64,000 bases of DNA from Bacteroidota bacterium (GCA_020161355.1 JAIUOF010000003.1:473125-537124); one strand, 5' to 3'. Counted from the first letter of the stretch, positions 35,048 through 45,306 are shown. Numbers and translations are program-made. Notes: a model not told the origin generated them from the letters alone.

Positions 35048-36859
35048 TTAATAACCAGGGTTTTGAGGGAATTTAGGTCCTTCTACTGTCCTGTCTATCT
35101 GGCTTTGTGGAATTGGTCTCAATGCGTGGAAATCCTGTACATATTTTCCTGACTCAGGGTTCCATGCTTTAAGTCTTCTTACCAATGATTTTGTACGAAC
35201 CAAATCATGCCATCTCACAAACTCGCCAAACAATTCACGGCTTCTTTCATCCAGAATAAAGTCAATATTAACGTCAGAAGCTGTGATTTTCATTGCTTCT
35301 GCCGCTGCTGTATTCTGTGCTGCACTGTTGGTTTTGCGATATGCCGCTCTTTGACGCAATACATTAAGAAGATCAGCAGCTTTAGCTTTGTCGCCAGCCT
35401 GAAGATAAGCCTCAGCACCAATCAGATAAACTTCGGCAAAACGTGTCAAAACAACCGGACGAGTAGAAGGATCATTAAAATTGCTTCCACGACTAGGATC
35501 CATTGCTTTTTTGATGGCTGGGAACAAGTCACCTTTCCACATGCTTGGAGGGGCCACGATACCTTTAAATGGTCTTGTACCAATAAACTGAGGAGCACCA
35601 GGCACTTCATAATCAGGTAACCAAACAGCAGTATCAACACCTACCTGCATCGTATATCCAATACCTCTTTTGTTATTGGCAGCAGTAGCTGAGTTTGTTA
35701 CAGTAGTATTAGAGATATATACAGAATAGAAAGTATTGGCATACCTTGAGTCAATATCTCTTTTCACAAATGCCTGATCAAGGAAATAACTTTTGCCGGT
35801 ATTTTCACCTGTTGTCCATTTTACACTGTTAGGGCGAATACGTTGATACGGACGGCCATAATAGGAATCACGAACCATTGCCGAGGTACCATTATTTACC
35901 AAAGTACCACTTGCATTTAAATATGAGTTTAAACCACTGTTATTAGGGTAGTTCCAGTTTGTAAACCAAGGCACAAGGTTTTGTGCAGCACCACCACTGG
36001 CTCCACCACCCACGGTATAGTAGCCATATTTAGGATCAAGCATGTGGTCACTAACAAACATATTTTCTTTACCATAATCATTGGCAGGTACAAATGCATC
36101 ACCGAAATCAGCCCAAAGATCAAGACCATAATCAGCTTTTTTGTCTATGATATCACTGCAGATTTTTGCAGCTTCGGCATAATCAGCCTGATTATTATTA
36201 AGCCATCCTCTTGTCAAAAGTGCTTTGGCAAGGAAGAACTGAGCAACGGGTTTAGTTGCAGCTTTACCTAAAAACGGAGCAGTTGGTTTTGCAGGAAGGT
36301 CAGCAGCAGCTTCTGTGAAATCCTGAATTATAAGCTTGTAAACATCTGCTACTGGTTGTCTTGAGGCTGCCTGTGAAGCTACTTCGATAAACTCTGTATG
36401 TAAAGGAACATCACCGAAAGTTTGAACCAAATAGAAATACCAGAATCCACGAAGGAATTTAGCCTGAGCAAGATATTGTTTTTTAGTTGCCTCCGGTACG
36501 TCAATATTTTTACCGTATTTCAAAACACCATTCAAAGTATTGATATCTGTAAAAGCTACAGCCCATGCAGATCCGAAATTGGTACCATTTAGTCCATTGT
36601 AAGTATGAACAGGACCACCGCCACTACTGGCACCCTGAATAAATTCGTCGGTCCCGGCTTCCATCTCAACAGTAAAGCCTTCAGTACCCCATTGACCACG
36701 GATGTCATTATACACCCCTGCGATTCCTCCCAATACTCCGGCAGAGCTATTGAAAAACGAAGGAACAACTTGTGATTGAGGATGTTCTTCCAATATTTTT
36801 TCGCAACCAAGGCTTAAAAATAAAGAACATGCAATAAGTGTTATTTTTATCTTTTTCAT
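35048..36859 (-). CDS. SusD/RagB-type outer-membrane glycan-binding lipoprotein
   Basis: This 603-residue lipoprotein (CSLFLSLGCEKILEEHP, C19) has the SusD layout. An N-terminal SusD-like domain contains TPR-type helices (YLAQAKFLRGFWYFYLVQTFGDVPLHTE), and the C-terminal RagB/SusD domain contains VVLTRFAEVYLIGAEAYLQAGD, FILDERSRELFGEFVRWHDLVR and LRPIPQSQID. It forms the lid over the SusC barrel and holds xylan oligosaccharides at the cell surface. It sits 18 bases after SusC and is followed by a terminator. Confidence 0.96.
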   Translation of the reverse strand: MKKIKITLIACSLFLSLGCEKILEEHPQSQVVPSFFNSSAGVLGGIAGVYNDIRGQWGTEGFTVEMEAGTDEFIQGASSGGGPVHTYNGLNGTNFGSAWAVAFTDINTLNGVLKYGKNIDVPEATKKQYLAQAKFLRGFWYFYLVQTFGDVPLHTEFIEVASQAASRQPVADVYKLIIQDFTEAAADLPAKPTAPFLGKAATKPVAQFFLAKALLTRGWLNNNQADYAEAAKICSDIIDKKADYGLDLWADFGDAFVPANDYGKENMFVSDHMLDPKYGYYTVGGGASGGAAQNLVPWFTNWNYPNNSGLNSYLNASGTLVNNGTSAMVRDSYYGRPYQRIRPNSVKWTTGENTGKSYFLDQAFVKRDIDSRYANTFYSVYISNTTVTNSATAANNKRGIGYTMQVGVDTAVWLPDYEVPGAPQFIGTRPFKGIVAPPSMWKGDLFPAIKKAMDPSRGSNFNDPSTRPVVLTRFAEVYLIGAEAYLQAGDKAKAADLLNVLRQRAAYRKTNSAAQNTAAAEAMKITASDVNIDFILDERSRELFGEFVRWHDLVRTKSLVRRLKAWNPESGKYVQDFHALRPIPQSQIDRTVEGPKFPQNPGY

Positions 36860-36877
36860 TGTCTTCTTTCTTCAAAA

Positions 36878-39800
36878 TTAAAATTTAAGATTTAAACCTA
36901 ATGTAAATTGACGAACAGGCGGGTTGTTCAGGTTTACACTAATCTGACGACCAGGAACACCGTCACCAACTACGTTACCATAGCCATTTCCTTCAGGGTC
37001 AATAACAAGATTTTGTTTAACCAACGGAGAATAGATAATAAATGGATTGGTGAGGTTAAGATATAATCTGGCTGAGCTTGCACTTACTTTTTTGAGTAAT
37101 TCTGAAGTAAATGTATAGCCAATATTGATACTTCTCATTTTGATAAATGAACCGTCTCTGTAAGCAAGTGTTGAAGAAAAGTCTTTTACACCGGCATCGG
37201 CATCCGGACGAGGAAACTCATTGGTAGGATTGTCTTTTGTCCAGTAATCAACCAACATTTGGTTTGAACGACCCTGGTTAAAGAAACTAAATCCTGATCC
37301 ACCACCTGAAGTACCTGAAAGATAAGGAACAACCACTTTCATACCTATACGGGCATAAGTAACTGTCGATAAATCAAATCCTTTGAATGATAACCTGTTG
37401 GTAATACCACCTTCCCACTTAGGCTGGAAATTACCTATGATTTTCCTGTCGTTGGCATCAATTTTATTGTCGCCATTTACATCTTCCACTCTAATTTGTC
37501 CCGGTAATTGAACTGGTGAGGTTTGTTTAGCCAAAGTTCCGTTTTCCTGGTCTGCCAATTGCCAGATACCTATTTTGTTGTAATCATAAATTACAGTAAG
37601 TGGTTGTCCTACAAACCAGCCATTGCCTTTGTTATCCTTTTCTTCAGGAGTGGTCAATTGGGTAATTTTCTCTCTGTTTAAGAAATAGGTAACATCAGTA
37701 CTCCAGTTAAATCCTTTTGGTTTTCTGAAGATCTCGAAAGTCAAAGATGACTCAAATCCTTTACCTTCTGTTTTACCAAGGTTTTTCAAAGTAGAACCGG
37801 CACCATTACTTTGAGGCAAGTTAACCGATAGCAAAATGTCTTTGGTTTTTTGGTGATAATAATCCAAACTACCTGTGATGCGTTGGTTAAATAAACCAAA
37901 TTCCAAACCAATGTCAGTTTGAGAAGTTGACTGCCATCCAAGATCTGTAGCAGGTAAACTTGTAACTGTGTAAGCCAAAACTTGTCCGGCTGTAGTAGTA
38001 CCGAAGTTATAATATCCTGCAGAAAGTGCTCCAAGAGTGGAATAAGCACCTACGTTTCTATTACCTGATATACCCCATCCACCTCTCAATTTCAAGTTTG
38101 AAAGTACTGTAAGGTTTTTCATGAAGCTTTCATCAATAATATTCCATCCCAAACCGATTGCAGGGTAGTTGAAGTATTGATTACCAGGAGAAAGCGTAGA
38201 AGAACCATCACGACGGAAAGTAGCCGTAAGCATATATTTGTCTTTCAATACGTAATTTGCTCTGGCCATATAAGATAAAAGACCGGTTTCTGAGAAGAAG
38301 TTAGCCCAATCAGGTGAGGCAGTTGGTTGACCGGATGCTAATAAGAAATTGGAGTTCTTAATATAATCGGCAGGCACCCCTTTCACGTTGAATCCACTAC
38401 CTTTACTATGATTCTTTGTCAATTCAAACAAACCTGTCAAACCTATTCTGTGAATTTTGGCAAAGGTTTTATCATAATATAATAGATGTTGTAAGTTAAC
38501 ATCCCAGTATTCAGTGTTCCTTACATCTGCATTTGAAGAACTCTGAACTGTAGCATTGTTTACGTAGGTATTAACAGGGCCATATCCATTATAAGAGGAC
38601 TGGCTGTAGTTCAAACCGGCATTAAAGCGATATTTCAATCCATCCAAAATATTCACTTCAGCATACATACTATTAAAAGTCCGGAGTGCTCTGTCGTTGG
38701 CAAGAATGTCTGCACTTCTTGATATCAAAGTCAACGGACTGATAAATGCTGCATCAATAGTACCAATTTTTGGAGTCAAATTCACTGAACCATCTTCATT
38801 ATATGGCTTGGCAAGTGGAGTTAAACCCACCAAACCACCAGGAACACCACCACCGGCAGGGCTATTGGTACGGGTTAAAGTATTGATAGTATTAAGACCA
38901 ATTTTTACTCTGCTTCCAATTTTTTGATCCAAAGTGGTTCTAAGCGTCATGCGGTCAAAATTTTGACCAGGAATTATACCGGTTTCATTAAAATAACCCA
39001 AACCCATAGAATATTGTGTATTCTCAACACCACCTTGTAAACCTAGTTGGTGGTTGGTATTAAATCCTTGTTTGAAAATCAGATCCTGCCAGTCAGTATC
39101 TACACCTGCAGCAAGGTTCGCTTGCTCTTCAGCTGTCAAAGGATATGCGGTAGTTCCGGCTGTACGGCTGTTGTAAAATGCCGACCACTCTTTAAACTTA
39201 GCATATTCCTGAGCATTCATTACATTGTATTTACCCATGGCATTGGTGATACCATGGTATCCGTCATAAGATAAAACGGGTTTACCTACTTTACCTCTTT
39301 TAGTAGTAACCAAAATCACACCACCAGCACCTCTTGAACCATAGATTGCTGTAGCCGAGGCATCTTTAAGGATTTCGATATTAGCAATATCGTCAGGGTT
39401 GATATCATTTAGTCCACCAAACGGAATACCGTCAACAACTACCAAAGGACCATCGAGTCCGTTACCATCACCTGTGGTTAAAGTACGGTTACCACGGATA
39501 CGAATCGCACCCTGAGACCCAGGAGTAGCACCATTACTCACAATAGAAACCCCGGCAGTCCGACCTTTCAGTGTATTCAGGATGTTGGGAGCCGGAACTT
39601 CTTTCAGACTTGATTCACTGATTGAAGCTACAGCACCTGTTACGTCTCTTTTCTTCTGAACACCATATCCTACTACTACTATTTCGTTAAGTTGAGCCTG
39701 GTCAGCTTCCAATACCACTTTCAAAGCGGCCTGATTGCCTACCACAACTTCCTGTGATTTGTAACCAATATAACTGAATACCAGCACGTCAGTTTTGCCG

Positions 39801-40021
39801 GCTTCAATTTTGAAATTACCATTCACATCAGTTGTAGTACCTTTTTGTGTACCTTTCACTCTGATTGTTACACTGGGTAGGCCCTCGTTGTTGGAGCCAT
39901 CGAGTACGACACCACTAATGTGACCCGTCTGAGCCAAAAGTGTCAATGGAAACAAGAGTATCAAGGCCAATACTCTTACCCATTGCATCGATTTGATTTT
40001 TTTGGAGTAACTTTTTTTCAT
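36878..40021 (-). CDS. SusC-type TonB-dependent oligosaccharide transporter
   Basis: This 1047-residue protein has a signal peptide (LILLFPLTLLAQ), a carboxypeptidase-D-like domain (about 34-110; ISGVVLDGSNNEGLPSVTIR), the SusC family box QLNEIVVVGYGVQKKRDVTG and a plug domain (GRTAGVSIVSNG, VVDGIPFGGLNDINPDDI, SATAIYGSRGAGGVILVTTK). The C-terminal beta-barrel ends RQFTLGLNLKF. It imports long oligosaccharides across the outer membrane with the SusD partner that follows. As first gene of the locus it faces the LacI-type regulator gene across a 321-base intergenic region. The enzymes downstream point to glucuronoxylan as ligand. Confidence 0.96.
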   Translation of the reverse strand: MKKSYSKKIKSMQWVRVLALILLFPLTLLAQTGHISGVVLDGSNNEGLPSVTIRVKGTQKGTTTDVNGNFKIEAGKTDVLVFSYIGYKSQEVVVGNQAALKVVLEADQAQLNEIVVVGYGVQKKRDVTGAVASISESSLKEVPAPNILNTLKGRTAGVSIVSNGATPGSQGAIRIRGNRTLTTGDGNGLDGPLVVVDGIPFGGLNDINPDDIANIEILKDASATAIYGSRGAGGVILVTTKRGKVGKPVLSYDGYHGITNAMGKYNVMNAQEYAKFKEWSAFYNSRTAGTTAYPLTAEEQANLAAGVDTDWQDLIFKQGFNTNHQLGLQGGVENTQYSMGLGYFNETGIIPGQNFDRMTLRTTLDQKIGSRVKIGLNTINTLTRTNSPAGGGVPGGLVGLTPLAKPYNEDGSVNLTPKIGTIDAAFISPLTLISRSADILANDRALRTFNSMYAEVNILDGLKYRFNAGLNYSQSSYNGYGPVNTYVNNATVQSSSNADVRNTEYWDVNLQHLLYYDKTFAKIHRIGLTGLFELTKNHSKGSGFNVKGVPADYIKNSNFLLASGQPTASPDWANFFSETGLLSYMARANYVLKDKYMLTATFRRDGSSTLSPGNQYFNYPAIGLGWNIIDESFMKNLTVLSNLKLRGGWGISGNRNVGAYSTLGALSAGYYNFGTTTAGQVLAYTVTSLPATDLGWQSTSQTDIGLEFGLFNQRITGSLDYYHQKTKDILLSVNLPQSNGAGSTLKNLGKTEGKGFESSLTFEIFRKPKGFNWSTDVTYFLNREKITQLTTPEEKDNKGNGWFVGQPLTVIYDYNKIGIWQLADQENGTLAKQTSPVQLPGQIRVEDVNGDNKIDANDRKIIGNFQPKWEGGITNRLSFKGFDLSTVTYARIGMKVVVPYLSGTSGGGSGFSFFNQGRSNQMLVDYWTKDNPTNEFPRPDADAGVKDFSSTLAYRDGSFIKMRSINIGYTFTSELLKKVSASSARLYLNLTNPFIIYSPLVKQNLVIDPEGNGYGNVVGDGVPGRQISVNLNNPPVRQFTLGLNLKF

Positions 40022-40342
40022 TTTAGAATTGATTAAATTTATTAAAATAATACAATAATTATTAATTCAAATTTCGAAATGATTATAATTGTCATTTATA
40101 CACTTGAATTCTTAATTCCCGAAGCTATACGGGCATTTTTGTATTTTCAAATTATTAGTGTCAATTTTACACAATAATCAAAACAAGAACTATCGGAAAC
40201 GTTTTAGATTATGATATTTAATAGAATTTCAAGCAGAATTTTTATAACTATTTTTATTATCACTTCAATAATTTTATGTACTTTTAGGAACAAAAATCTC
40301 TCTGGTCTTACAATTTAAACTTGGAAAAATACAAAAGTAGGT
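40022..40342. promoter_or_regulatory. divergent regulatory region between susC and the LacI-type regulator
   Basis: No gene is present. The 321 bases contain an 8-base palindrome AAACGTTT at 40197-40204 (within GGAAACGTTTTAG), which has the central CG of LacI-family operators. An inverted repeat CCCG-N8-CGGG lies at 40118-40133. Both lie between the two start codons, where the regulator could control susC and itself. Promoter boxes cannot be fixed in this AT-rich stretch. Confidence 0.5.
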
Positions 40343-41497
40343 ATGCAAAAATGTCTAAAATGTGGAAAAGTAGATGGGGTAATCAGGTCGGGTATAGTGA
40401 GGGGAAAACAGAGATATTATTGCAAATCCTGTGATTTTAGCTTTGTTTTGGATCAAAATAACCCAGATTTACCTAAAAATAAAGGACTTACAACCATTGT
40501 AGATATAGCCAGGCACCTGGGAATATCCGTTTCCACAGTGTCGAGAGCTTTAAATGACAAATTTGATATCAATCCTAATACTAAAAAATTGGTAAACCAG
40601 GCAGCGATAGATCTGGACTATAAACCCAATCTGATAGCCCAAAGCTTACACAAAGGCTATAGCCATATCATTGGAGTGGTAGTACCTGACATTGAACATC
40701 CCTATTTTGCCAAAATGCTGGCAGGTATCCATAACATTATCAATCATACCGCATATAGTATAATTGTATGCCATTCCAATGAGTCGGCCGAATTGGAATA
40801 TTTACATATTGAAAAATTATTGAGTTACAGAGTTGATGGTATATTGATTAGTCATTCAAAAACAGTTTTCGATTTTGATCACATACAAAAAGTAATCAAT
40901 AAGAAGGTTCCGATTATAAATATTGACAGGATTGTCAATCAACATGAAATACCAAAAGTAGTAAATAATGATATTGAAGGTAGTAAGGAGGTTGTTCAAC
41001 ATCTTTTCGCCTGCAAGTACAAAAGAATCGCCATCATTGCCGGGCCAAAATCTTTATCAATTACTCAAAAAAGAACCCAGGGCTATTTGGATGCTTTCCA
41101 AGAAAAAGGTATTGAACCACAAACCGACCTTATGGTTTATTCCGACTTTACCTCTGCCGGACTGATTAATGCCTTCAATACCTTAATGAGCCTACCTGAA
41201 CCCCCCGACGCCATATTTTGTATATTTTTTAAAGATGCTATTGATTCCATAAAATTAGCCAAAAAAAGAAATATCAAAATTCCGGAAGAGCTTGGTGTGG
41301 CTGCTTTCGGTGATGATGCGATTTCAGGAAATGTAGAACCAACACTCACAGCATATAACCCAAATCCGGTAAAATTGGGAGAAGTCTCCGTTTCAATTTT
41401 ACTTGATAAAATTAAAAACAAAGAGAACCCTAAAGAAATGAGCACCATAATAGAAGGTGAACTCATGATAAGAGATTCGACACGAAAATTTCTTTAA
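40343..41497 (+). CDS. LacI-family transcription regulator with N-terminal zinc ribbon
   Basis: This 384-residue protein joins three parts. Residues 1-40 have two CxxC knuckles (C4, C7, C27, C30) in the style of the InsA/IS1 zinc ribbon (GKQRYYCKSCDFSF). Residues 49-95 are a LacI helix-turn-helix (TIVDIARHLGISVSTVSRAL) with hinge helix. Residues 105-384 are a periplasmic-binding-like sugar sensor (HIIGVVVPDIEHPYFAKMLAG, GELGVAAFGDDAI-type end). LacI proteins usually start at the helix-turn-helix, so the zinc ribbon is an addition that could widen DNA contacts. It is divergent from susC and 276 bases before the second enzyme operon, and may control one or both. Confidence 0.92.
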   Translation: MQKCLKCGKVDGVIRSGIVRGKQRYYCKSCDFSFVLDQNNPDLPKNKGLTTIVDIARHLGISVSTVSRALNDKFDINPNTKKLVNQAAIDLDYKPNLIAQSLHKGYSHIIGVVVPDIEHPYFAKMLAGIHNIINHTAYSIIVCHSNESAELEYLHIEKLLSYRVDGILISHSKTVFDFDHIQKVINKKVPIINIDRIVNQHEIPKVVNNDIEGSKEVVQHLFACKYKRIAIIAGPKSLSITQKRTQGYLDAFQEKGIEPQTDLMVYSDFTSAGLINAFNTLMSLPEPPDAIFCIFFKDAIDSIKLAKKRNIKIPEELGVAAFGDDAISGNVEPTLTAYNPNPVKLGEVSVSILLDKIKNKENPKEMSTIIEGELMIRDSTRKFL

Positions 41498-41682
41498 AAT
41501 CAATATTTTATCCTCCAAAAATACCAATTTCATAATCAATTTGTAATCAGCCAATTATTTATTCTCTAATAAAAGCTGGTGATTAATTAGTATTTTATTT
41601 TATCGACGCAGAAAGGGAAGTAATCGAATAATTCCCTCATTTTATCAGAATTCAGGATTTTTTTTATACTTTTCTTGTAAAT

Positions 41683-41706
41683 AATGTAAATTTTTATATT
41701 TACATT
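41683..41706. promoter_or_regulatory. 9-bp inverted repeat upstream of the side-chain enzyme operon
   Basis: AATGTAAAT-TTTTAT-ATTTACATT is a perfect 9-base inverted repeat, 67 bases before the dehydrogenase ATG. TATATTTG at 41711-41718, just downstream, fits the Bacteroidota -7 box TAnnTTTG, so a bound repressor here would block the promoter. The rest of the 276-base gap 41498-41773 is AT-rich with no gene. Confidence 0.45.
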
Positions 41707-41773
41707 TGTGTATATTTGACACATTTATTCAGTCACTAATTTTCCTATTAAAAGGAAGAGTCATATATAAAAA

Positions 41774-42793
41774 ATGAAAACCTGGATCTGTAAAAAACCG
41801 GGAGAGTTTGTTTTGGAAGAAGTTTCGAAACCTGTTCTTCAACCTGAGGGGGCAATTCTAAAAATAAAACGAATCGGAATATGTGGCACCGACCTGCATG
41901 CTTATGAAGGTACGCAACCTTATTTTTCTTATCCAAGGATACTGGGACACGAACTATCCGGAATTTTAACCGAAATTGATGGCGTGTCTGATTTTAAAAT
42001 TGGGCAAAAGGTTTCGATTATCCCCTATTTTCATTGTGGCGAATGCATAGCATGCAGAACAGGAAAGACTAACTGTTGTGCAAAAATGCAGGTTTTCGGT
42101 GTGCACATAGACGGTGGAATGGCAGAGTATATTTCTGTTCCAAAATCAGCCCTCATATCTGCGGAAAAATTGGATTTTGATGCCCAGGCTCTGGTAGAGC
42201 CATTGGCTATTGGTGCTCATGGCATCAGAAGAGCCGGGGTTACCCAAGGTGAGTATGTGTTGGTGATAGGTGCGGGTCCAATTGGATTGGGAACCATGGA
42301 ATTTGCCAGAATAGCAGGAGCAAATGTGATTGCATTGGATGTAAATGATAGTAGACTTGACTTTTGCAGAAATAATTTAAAAGTTCCTCATATTATTAAT
42401 GCTCTCACCGACAATGTGAACGAAAAGCTTTCCGAAATTACAAACGGTGAAATGCCTACGGTGGTTATTGATGCCACTGGTAATCAAAAAGCTATTAATA
42501 ATGCCTTCCAATATATGGCTCATGGGGGAAGATTTGTCCTGATTGGCCTTCAAAAAGGAGAGATTTCGTTTAGCCATCCCGAATTTCATAAACGTGAAGG
42601 CACCCTCATGAGTAGCCGCAATGCAACCCGGGAGGATTTTGACCATGTTTTAGATTGTCTTGCAAAAAATAAGATTGACCCCAATTCTTTTATCAATTTC
42701 AGAATGAGCTTTGAAGAGGTCAGTGAAAAATTTGATTATTGCCTGAATCCGGAAAATGGGGTGATAAAGGCTGTTATAGAGATTCCTGATTAA
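41774..42793 (+). CDS. zinc-dependent medium-chain dehydrogenase (sorbitol/threonine dehydrogenase-like)
   Basis: This 339-residue cytoplasmic enzyme has the catalytic zinc site (C37 and D40 in GICGTDLHAYEG; H59-E60 in GHE) and a structural zinc site (C88, C91, C94 and C101 or C102 in HCGECIACRTGKTNCC). The Rossmann motif is VIGAGPIGLG at about residue 160. The family oxidises polyols or sugar acids with NAD(P). As first gene of an operon with two putative fucosidases and an L-fucose-dehydrogenase-like reductase (58146), a step in oxidation of L-fucose, L-galactose or pentose products is likely. The actual substrate cannot be told. Confidence 0.9.
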   Translation: MKTWICKKPGEFVLEEVSKPVLQPEGAILKIKRIGICGTDLHAYEGTQPYFSYPRILGHELSGILTEIDGVSDFKIGQKVSIIPYFHCGECIACRTGKTNCCAKMQVFGVHIDGGMAEYISVPKSALISAEKLDFDAQALVEPLAIGAHGIRRAGVTQGEYVLVIGAGPIGLGTMEFARIAGANVIALDVNDSRLDFCRNNLKVPHIINALTDNVNEKLSEITNGEMPTVVIDATGNQKAINNAFQYMAHGGRFVLIGLQKGEISFSHPEFHKREGTLMSSRNATREDFDHVLDCLAKNKIDPNSFINFRMSFEEVSEKFDYCLNPENGVIKAVIEIPD

Positions 42794-42815
42794 AGTATCA
42801 GATTTTACCTTAAAT

Positions 42816-45302
42816 ATGAAACTAAAAAAAACATTACTAGTAATCCTAATTATCTCAGGATTAATACCTTTAGCAAAAAATACTTTTGCCCAAAACCTTA
42901 AACTTTGGTATAAGCAACCTGCCGGAAAAGTTTGGGAAAATGCCTTACCTATCGGAAACGGATTTCAGGGAGCGATGATTTATGGTAATGTAGAAAAAGA
43001 AATTATTCAACTCAACGAACACAGTGTTTGGAGCGGAAGCCCAAACAGGAATGATAACCCACAGTCCCTTGAAAACCTTTCCAGAATCAGAAACCTGATT
43101 TTTGAGGGTAATCATAAAGAAGCAGAGAAATTAGCCAATGATTTTATTATTACGAAAAAATCTCATGGGCAAAAATTTGAACCGGTAGGAAGCCTCAATC
43201 TCACTTTCCCTGGTCATGAAAATTATAAAGATTATTACCGCGAACTTGATTTAGAAAAAGCTATATCTAAAACCACCTATTCTGTAAATGGCATAAAATA
43301 TACCAGAGAGGCATTTGCTTCATTGTCAGACCGCGTAATTGTTGTGAAAATTTCTTCCGACAAACCCGGAAAACTCTCTTTTACAGCAAACTACAGCACT
43401 CCTCAAAAAAAATATGAGGTTTTTACTTCCAACTCCAATGAACTTAACATTATCGGAACCACCAGCGACCATGAAACCGTAAAAGGCATGGTTGAATATA
43501 AAGGAATTTCAAAAATCAAATCAGAGGGCGGAAGTATCTTGGCAACAGATACCTCCCTGGTAATAAAAGATGCCAGTTCTGCTACAATTTTTATAGCAAT
43601 AGCCACCAATTTCAACAATTATCAGGACTTAAGTGGCGATGAAGAAAAGCGTGCCGGGAACATTATGAATAAGGCATTCCCGAAACCCTATACCACGCTT
43701 AGGAATTCTCACATTTCGGCTTATAAGAAATATTTTGACAGGGTAAAAATAGATTTGGGTGACAGCCCTGCTTCCAAACTCCCCACTGACGAGCGGTTGA
43801 AAAATTTCAGAAATACTAACGACCCTCAAATGGTGGCATTGTATTACCAATATGGAAGATATCTTTTGATTTCATCTTCTCAGCCCGGTGGTCAACCCGC
43901 CAATCTTCAAGGAATATGGAATCACCGGATTAATCCACCCTGGGATAGTAAATATACCATCAATATCAACGCCGAAATGAATTACTGGCCGGCAGAAAAA
44001 ACCAATCTTTCTGAATTGCACGAGCCTTTTCTGAAAATGGTTCAGGAACTTTCGGAAACCGGAAAAGAAACTGCAAAAAGCATGTACGGTGCAAGAGGCT
44101 GGATGGCTCATCATAATACAGATATATGGCGGGCAACCGGGGCAATCGATGGAGCCTTTTGGGGAATGTGGACAGCGGGTGGTGGCTGGGTGAGTCAGCA
44201 CATTTGGGAACATTATCTTTATACGGGTGACAAGAAATTTTTGTCAGATTCTTACCCAATACTAAAAGGGGCAGCTCTTTTTTATGCCGATTTCCTGATT
44301 CCACATCCCAACAAAAACAACTGGCTGGTGGTAAATCCCGGAAACTCGCCCGAAAATGCTCCGGCAGCACACGATGGTTCATCGCTGGATGCCGGAGTCA
44401 CGATGGACAATCAGATAGTTTTTGATGTTTTCAGTAAAGCCATTAATGCCGCCATGATTTTGAAAAAAGATCCGGAATGGGTTGATTCTTTGAAAAAATT
44501 GAGAAACAAATTACCTCCTATGCACATAGGGCAGCACAATCAGTTGCAGGAATGGCTCGATGACATAGATAATCCTAAGGATGATCATCGCCACATTTCG
44601 CATTTATACGGACTTTATCCCTCCAACCAAATCTCGGCTTACCGTACTCCAGAGCTGTTTGAGGCTTCGAAAAATTCTCTAATTTATCGGGGAGATGTTT
44701 CCACAGGCTGGAGCATGGGCTGGAAAGTGAACTGGTGGGCCAGGCTTCAGGACGGAAACCACGCCTATAAGCTCATTCAAAATCAATTAACTCCAATCGG
44801 CAATGAACGGGGTGCAGGGGGCACTTACAATAATCTTTTTGATGCTCACCCACCCTTTCAGATTGATGGAAACTTTGGCTGTACTTCAGGTATAACCGAA
44901 ATGCTCATGCAAAGTGCCGATGGTGCCGTTCATTTGCTCCCTGCCCTGCCTGACGTTTGGCCTACAGGAAATATTTCCGGCTTAAAAACGATTGGAGGTT
45001 TCGAAATCGTAGAAATGCAATGGAAAGACCACAAACTAGTAAAATTGGTTGTGAAATCATATCTGGGAGGCAATCTCAGACTTCGCACGCCAAACGAAAT
45101 GGTACAATCCAATGGTATCAAATTAAAAATGGCAACAGGAAAAAACAGCAATCCTTTTTTTGAGCTAGATGAAACCGCCATCCCGATTATTTCTGAAAAA
45201 TCAACTATAAAAGCTCCTTTATTGAAAGAAACAGAAATTTATGACATTTCAACCCAAAAAGGACAAACTATTTACCTTAAAATCAATGATTTAAACAAAT
45301 AA
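42816..45302 (+). CDS. GH95 alpha-L-fucosidase/alpha-L-galactosidase
   Basis: This 828-residue secreted protein (signal peptide ending near residue 25) matches GH95 throughout: KLWYKQPAGKVWENALPIGNG at the start, QLNEHSVWSGSP, and the catalytic-centre block TININAEMNYWP with the paired asparagines. The likely acid follows in NPGNSPENAP, then HRHISHLYGLYPSNQ and the aspartate of FDAHPPFQIDGNFG. GH95 enzymes invert and remove alpha-1,2-L-fucose, and some take alpha-L-galactose from complex xylan side chains. Given the neighbouring xylan locus both are possible. It starts 22 bases after the dehydrogenase gene. Confidence 0.94.
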   Translation: MKLKKTLLVILIISGLIPLAKNTFAQNLKLWYKQPAGKVWENALPIGNGFQGAMIYGNVEKEIIQLNEHSVWSGSPNRNDNPQSLENLSRIRNLIFEGNHKEAEKLANDFIITKKSHGQKFEPVGSLNLTFPGHENYKDYYRELDLEKAISKTTYSVNGIKYTREAFASLSDRVIVVKISSDKPGKLSFTANYSTPQKKYEVFTSNSNELNIIGTTSDHETVKGMVEYKGISKIKSEGGSILATDTSLVIKDASSATIFIAIATNFNNYQDLSGDEEKRAGNIMNKAFPKPYTTLRNSHISAYKKYFDRVKIDLGDSPASKLPTDERLKNFRNTNDPQMVALYYQYGRYLLISSSQPGGQPANLQGIWNHRINPPWDSKYTININAEMNYWPAEKTNLSELHEPFLKMVQELSETGKETAKSMYGARGWMAHHNTDIWRATGAIDGAFWGMWTAGGGWVSQHIWEHYLYTGDKKFLSDSYPILKGAALFYADFLIPHPNKNNWLVVNPGNSPENAPAAHDGSSLDAGVTMDNQIVFDVFSKAINAAMILKKDPEWVDSLKKLRNKLPPMHIGQHNQLQEWLDDIDNPKDDHRHISHLYGLYPSNQISAYRTPELFEASKNSLIYRGDVSTGWSMGWKVNWWARLQDGNHAYKLIQNQLTPIGNERGAGGTYNNLFDAHPPFQIDGNFGCTSGITEMLMQSADGAVHLLPALPDVWPTGNISGLKTIGGFEIVEMQWKDHKLVKLVVKSYLGGNLRLRTPNEMVQSNGIKLKMATGKNSNPFFELDETAIPIISEKSTIKAPLLKETEIYDISTQKGQTIYLKINDLNK

Positions 45303-45306
45303 AAAA

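Noticed and set aside
35207..35620. 137-residue antisense frame within susD
   Set aside because: It is a shadow of the SusD reading frame, cysteine-rich by translation of the opposite strand and with no known domain.
43872..44382. Overlapping antisense frames of 113 and 138 residues inside GH95
   Set aside because: They are mirror frames of a clearly conserved GH95 coding region and show no motif or start context.
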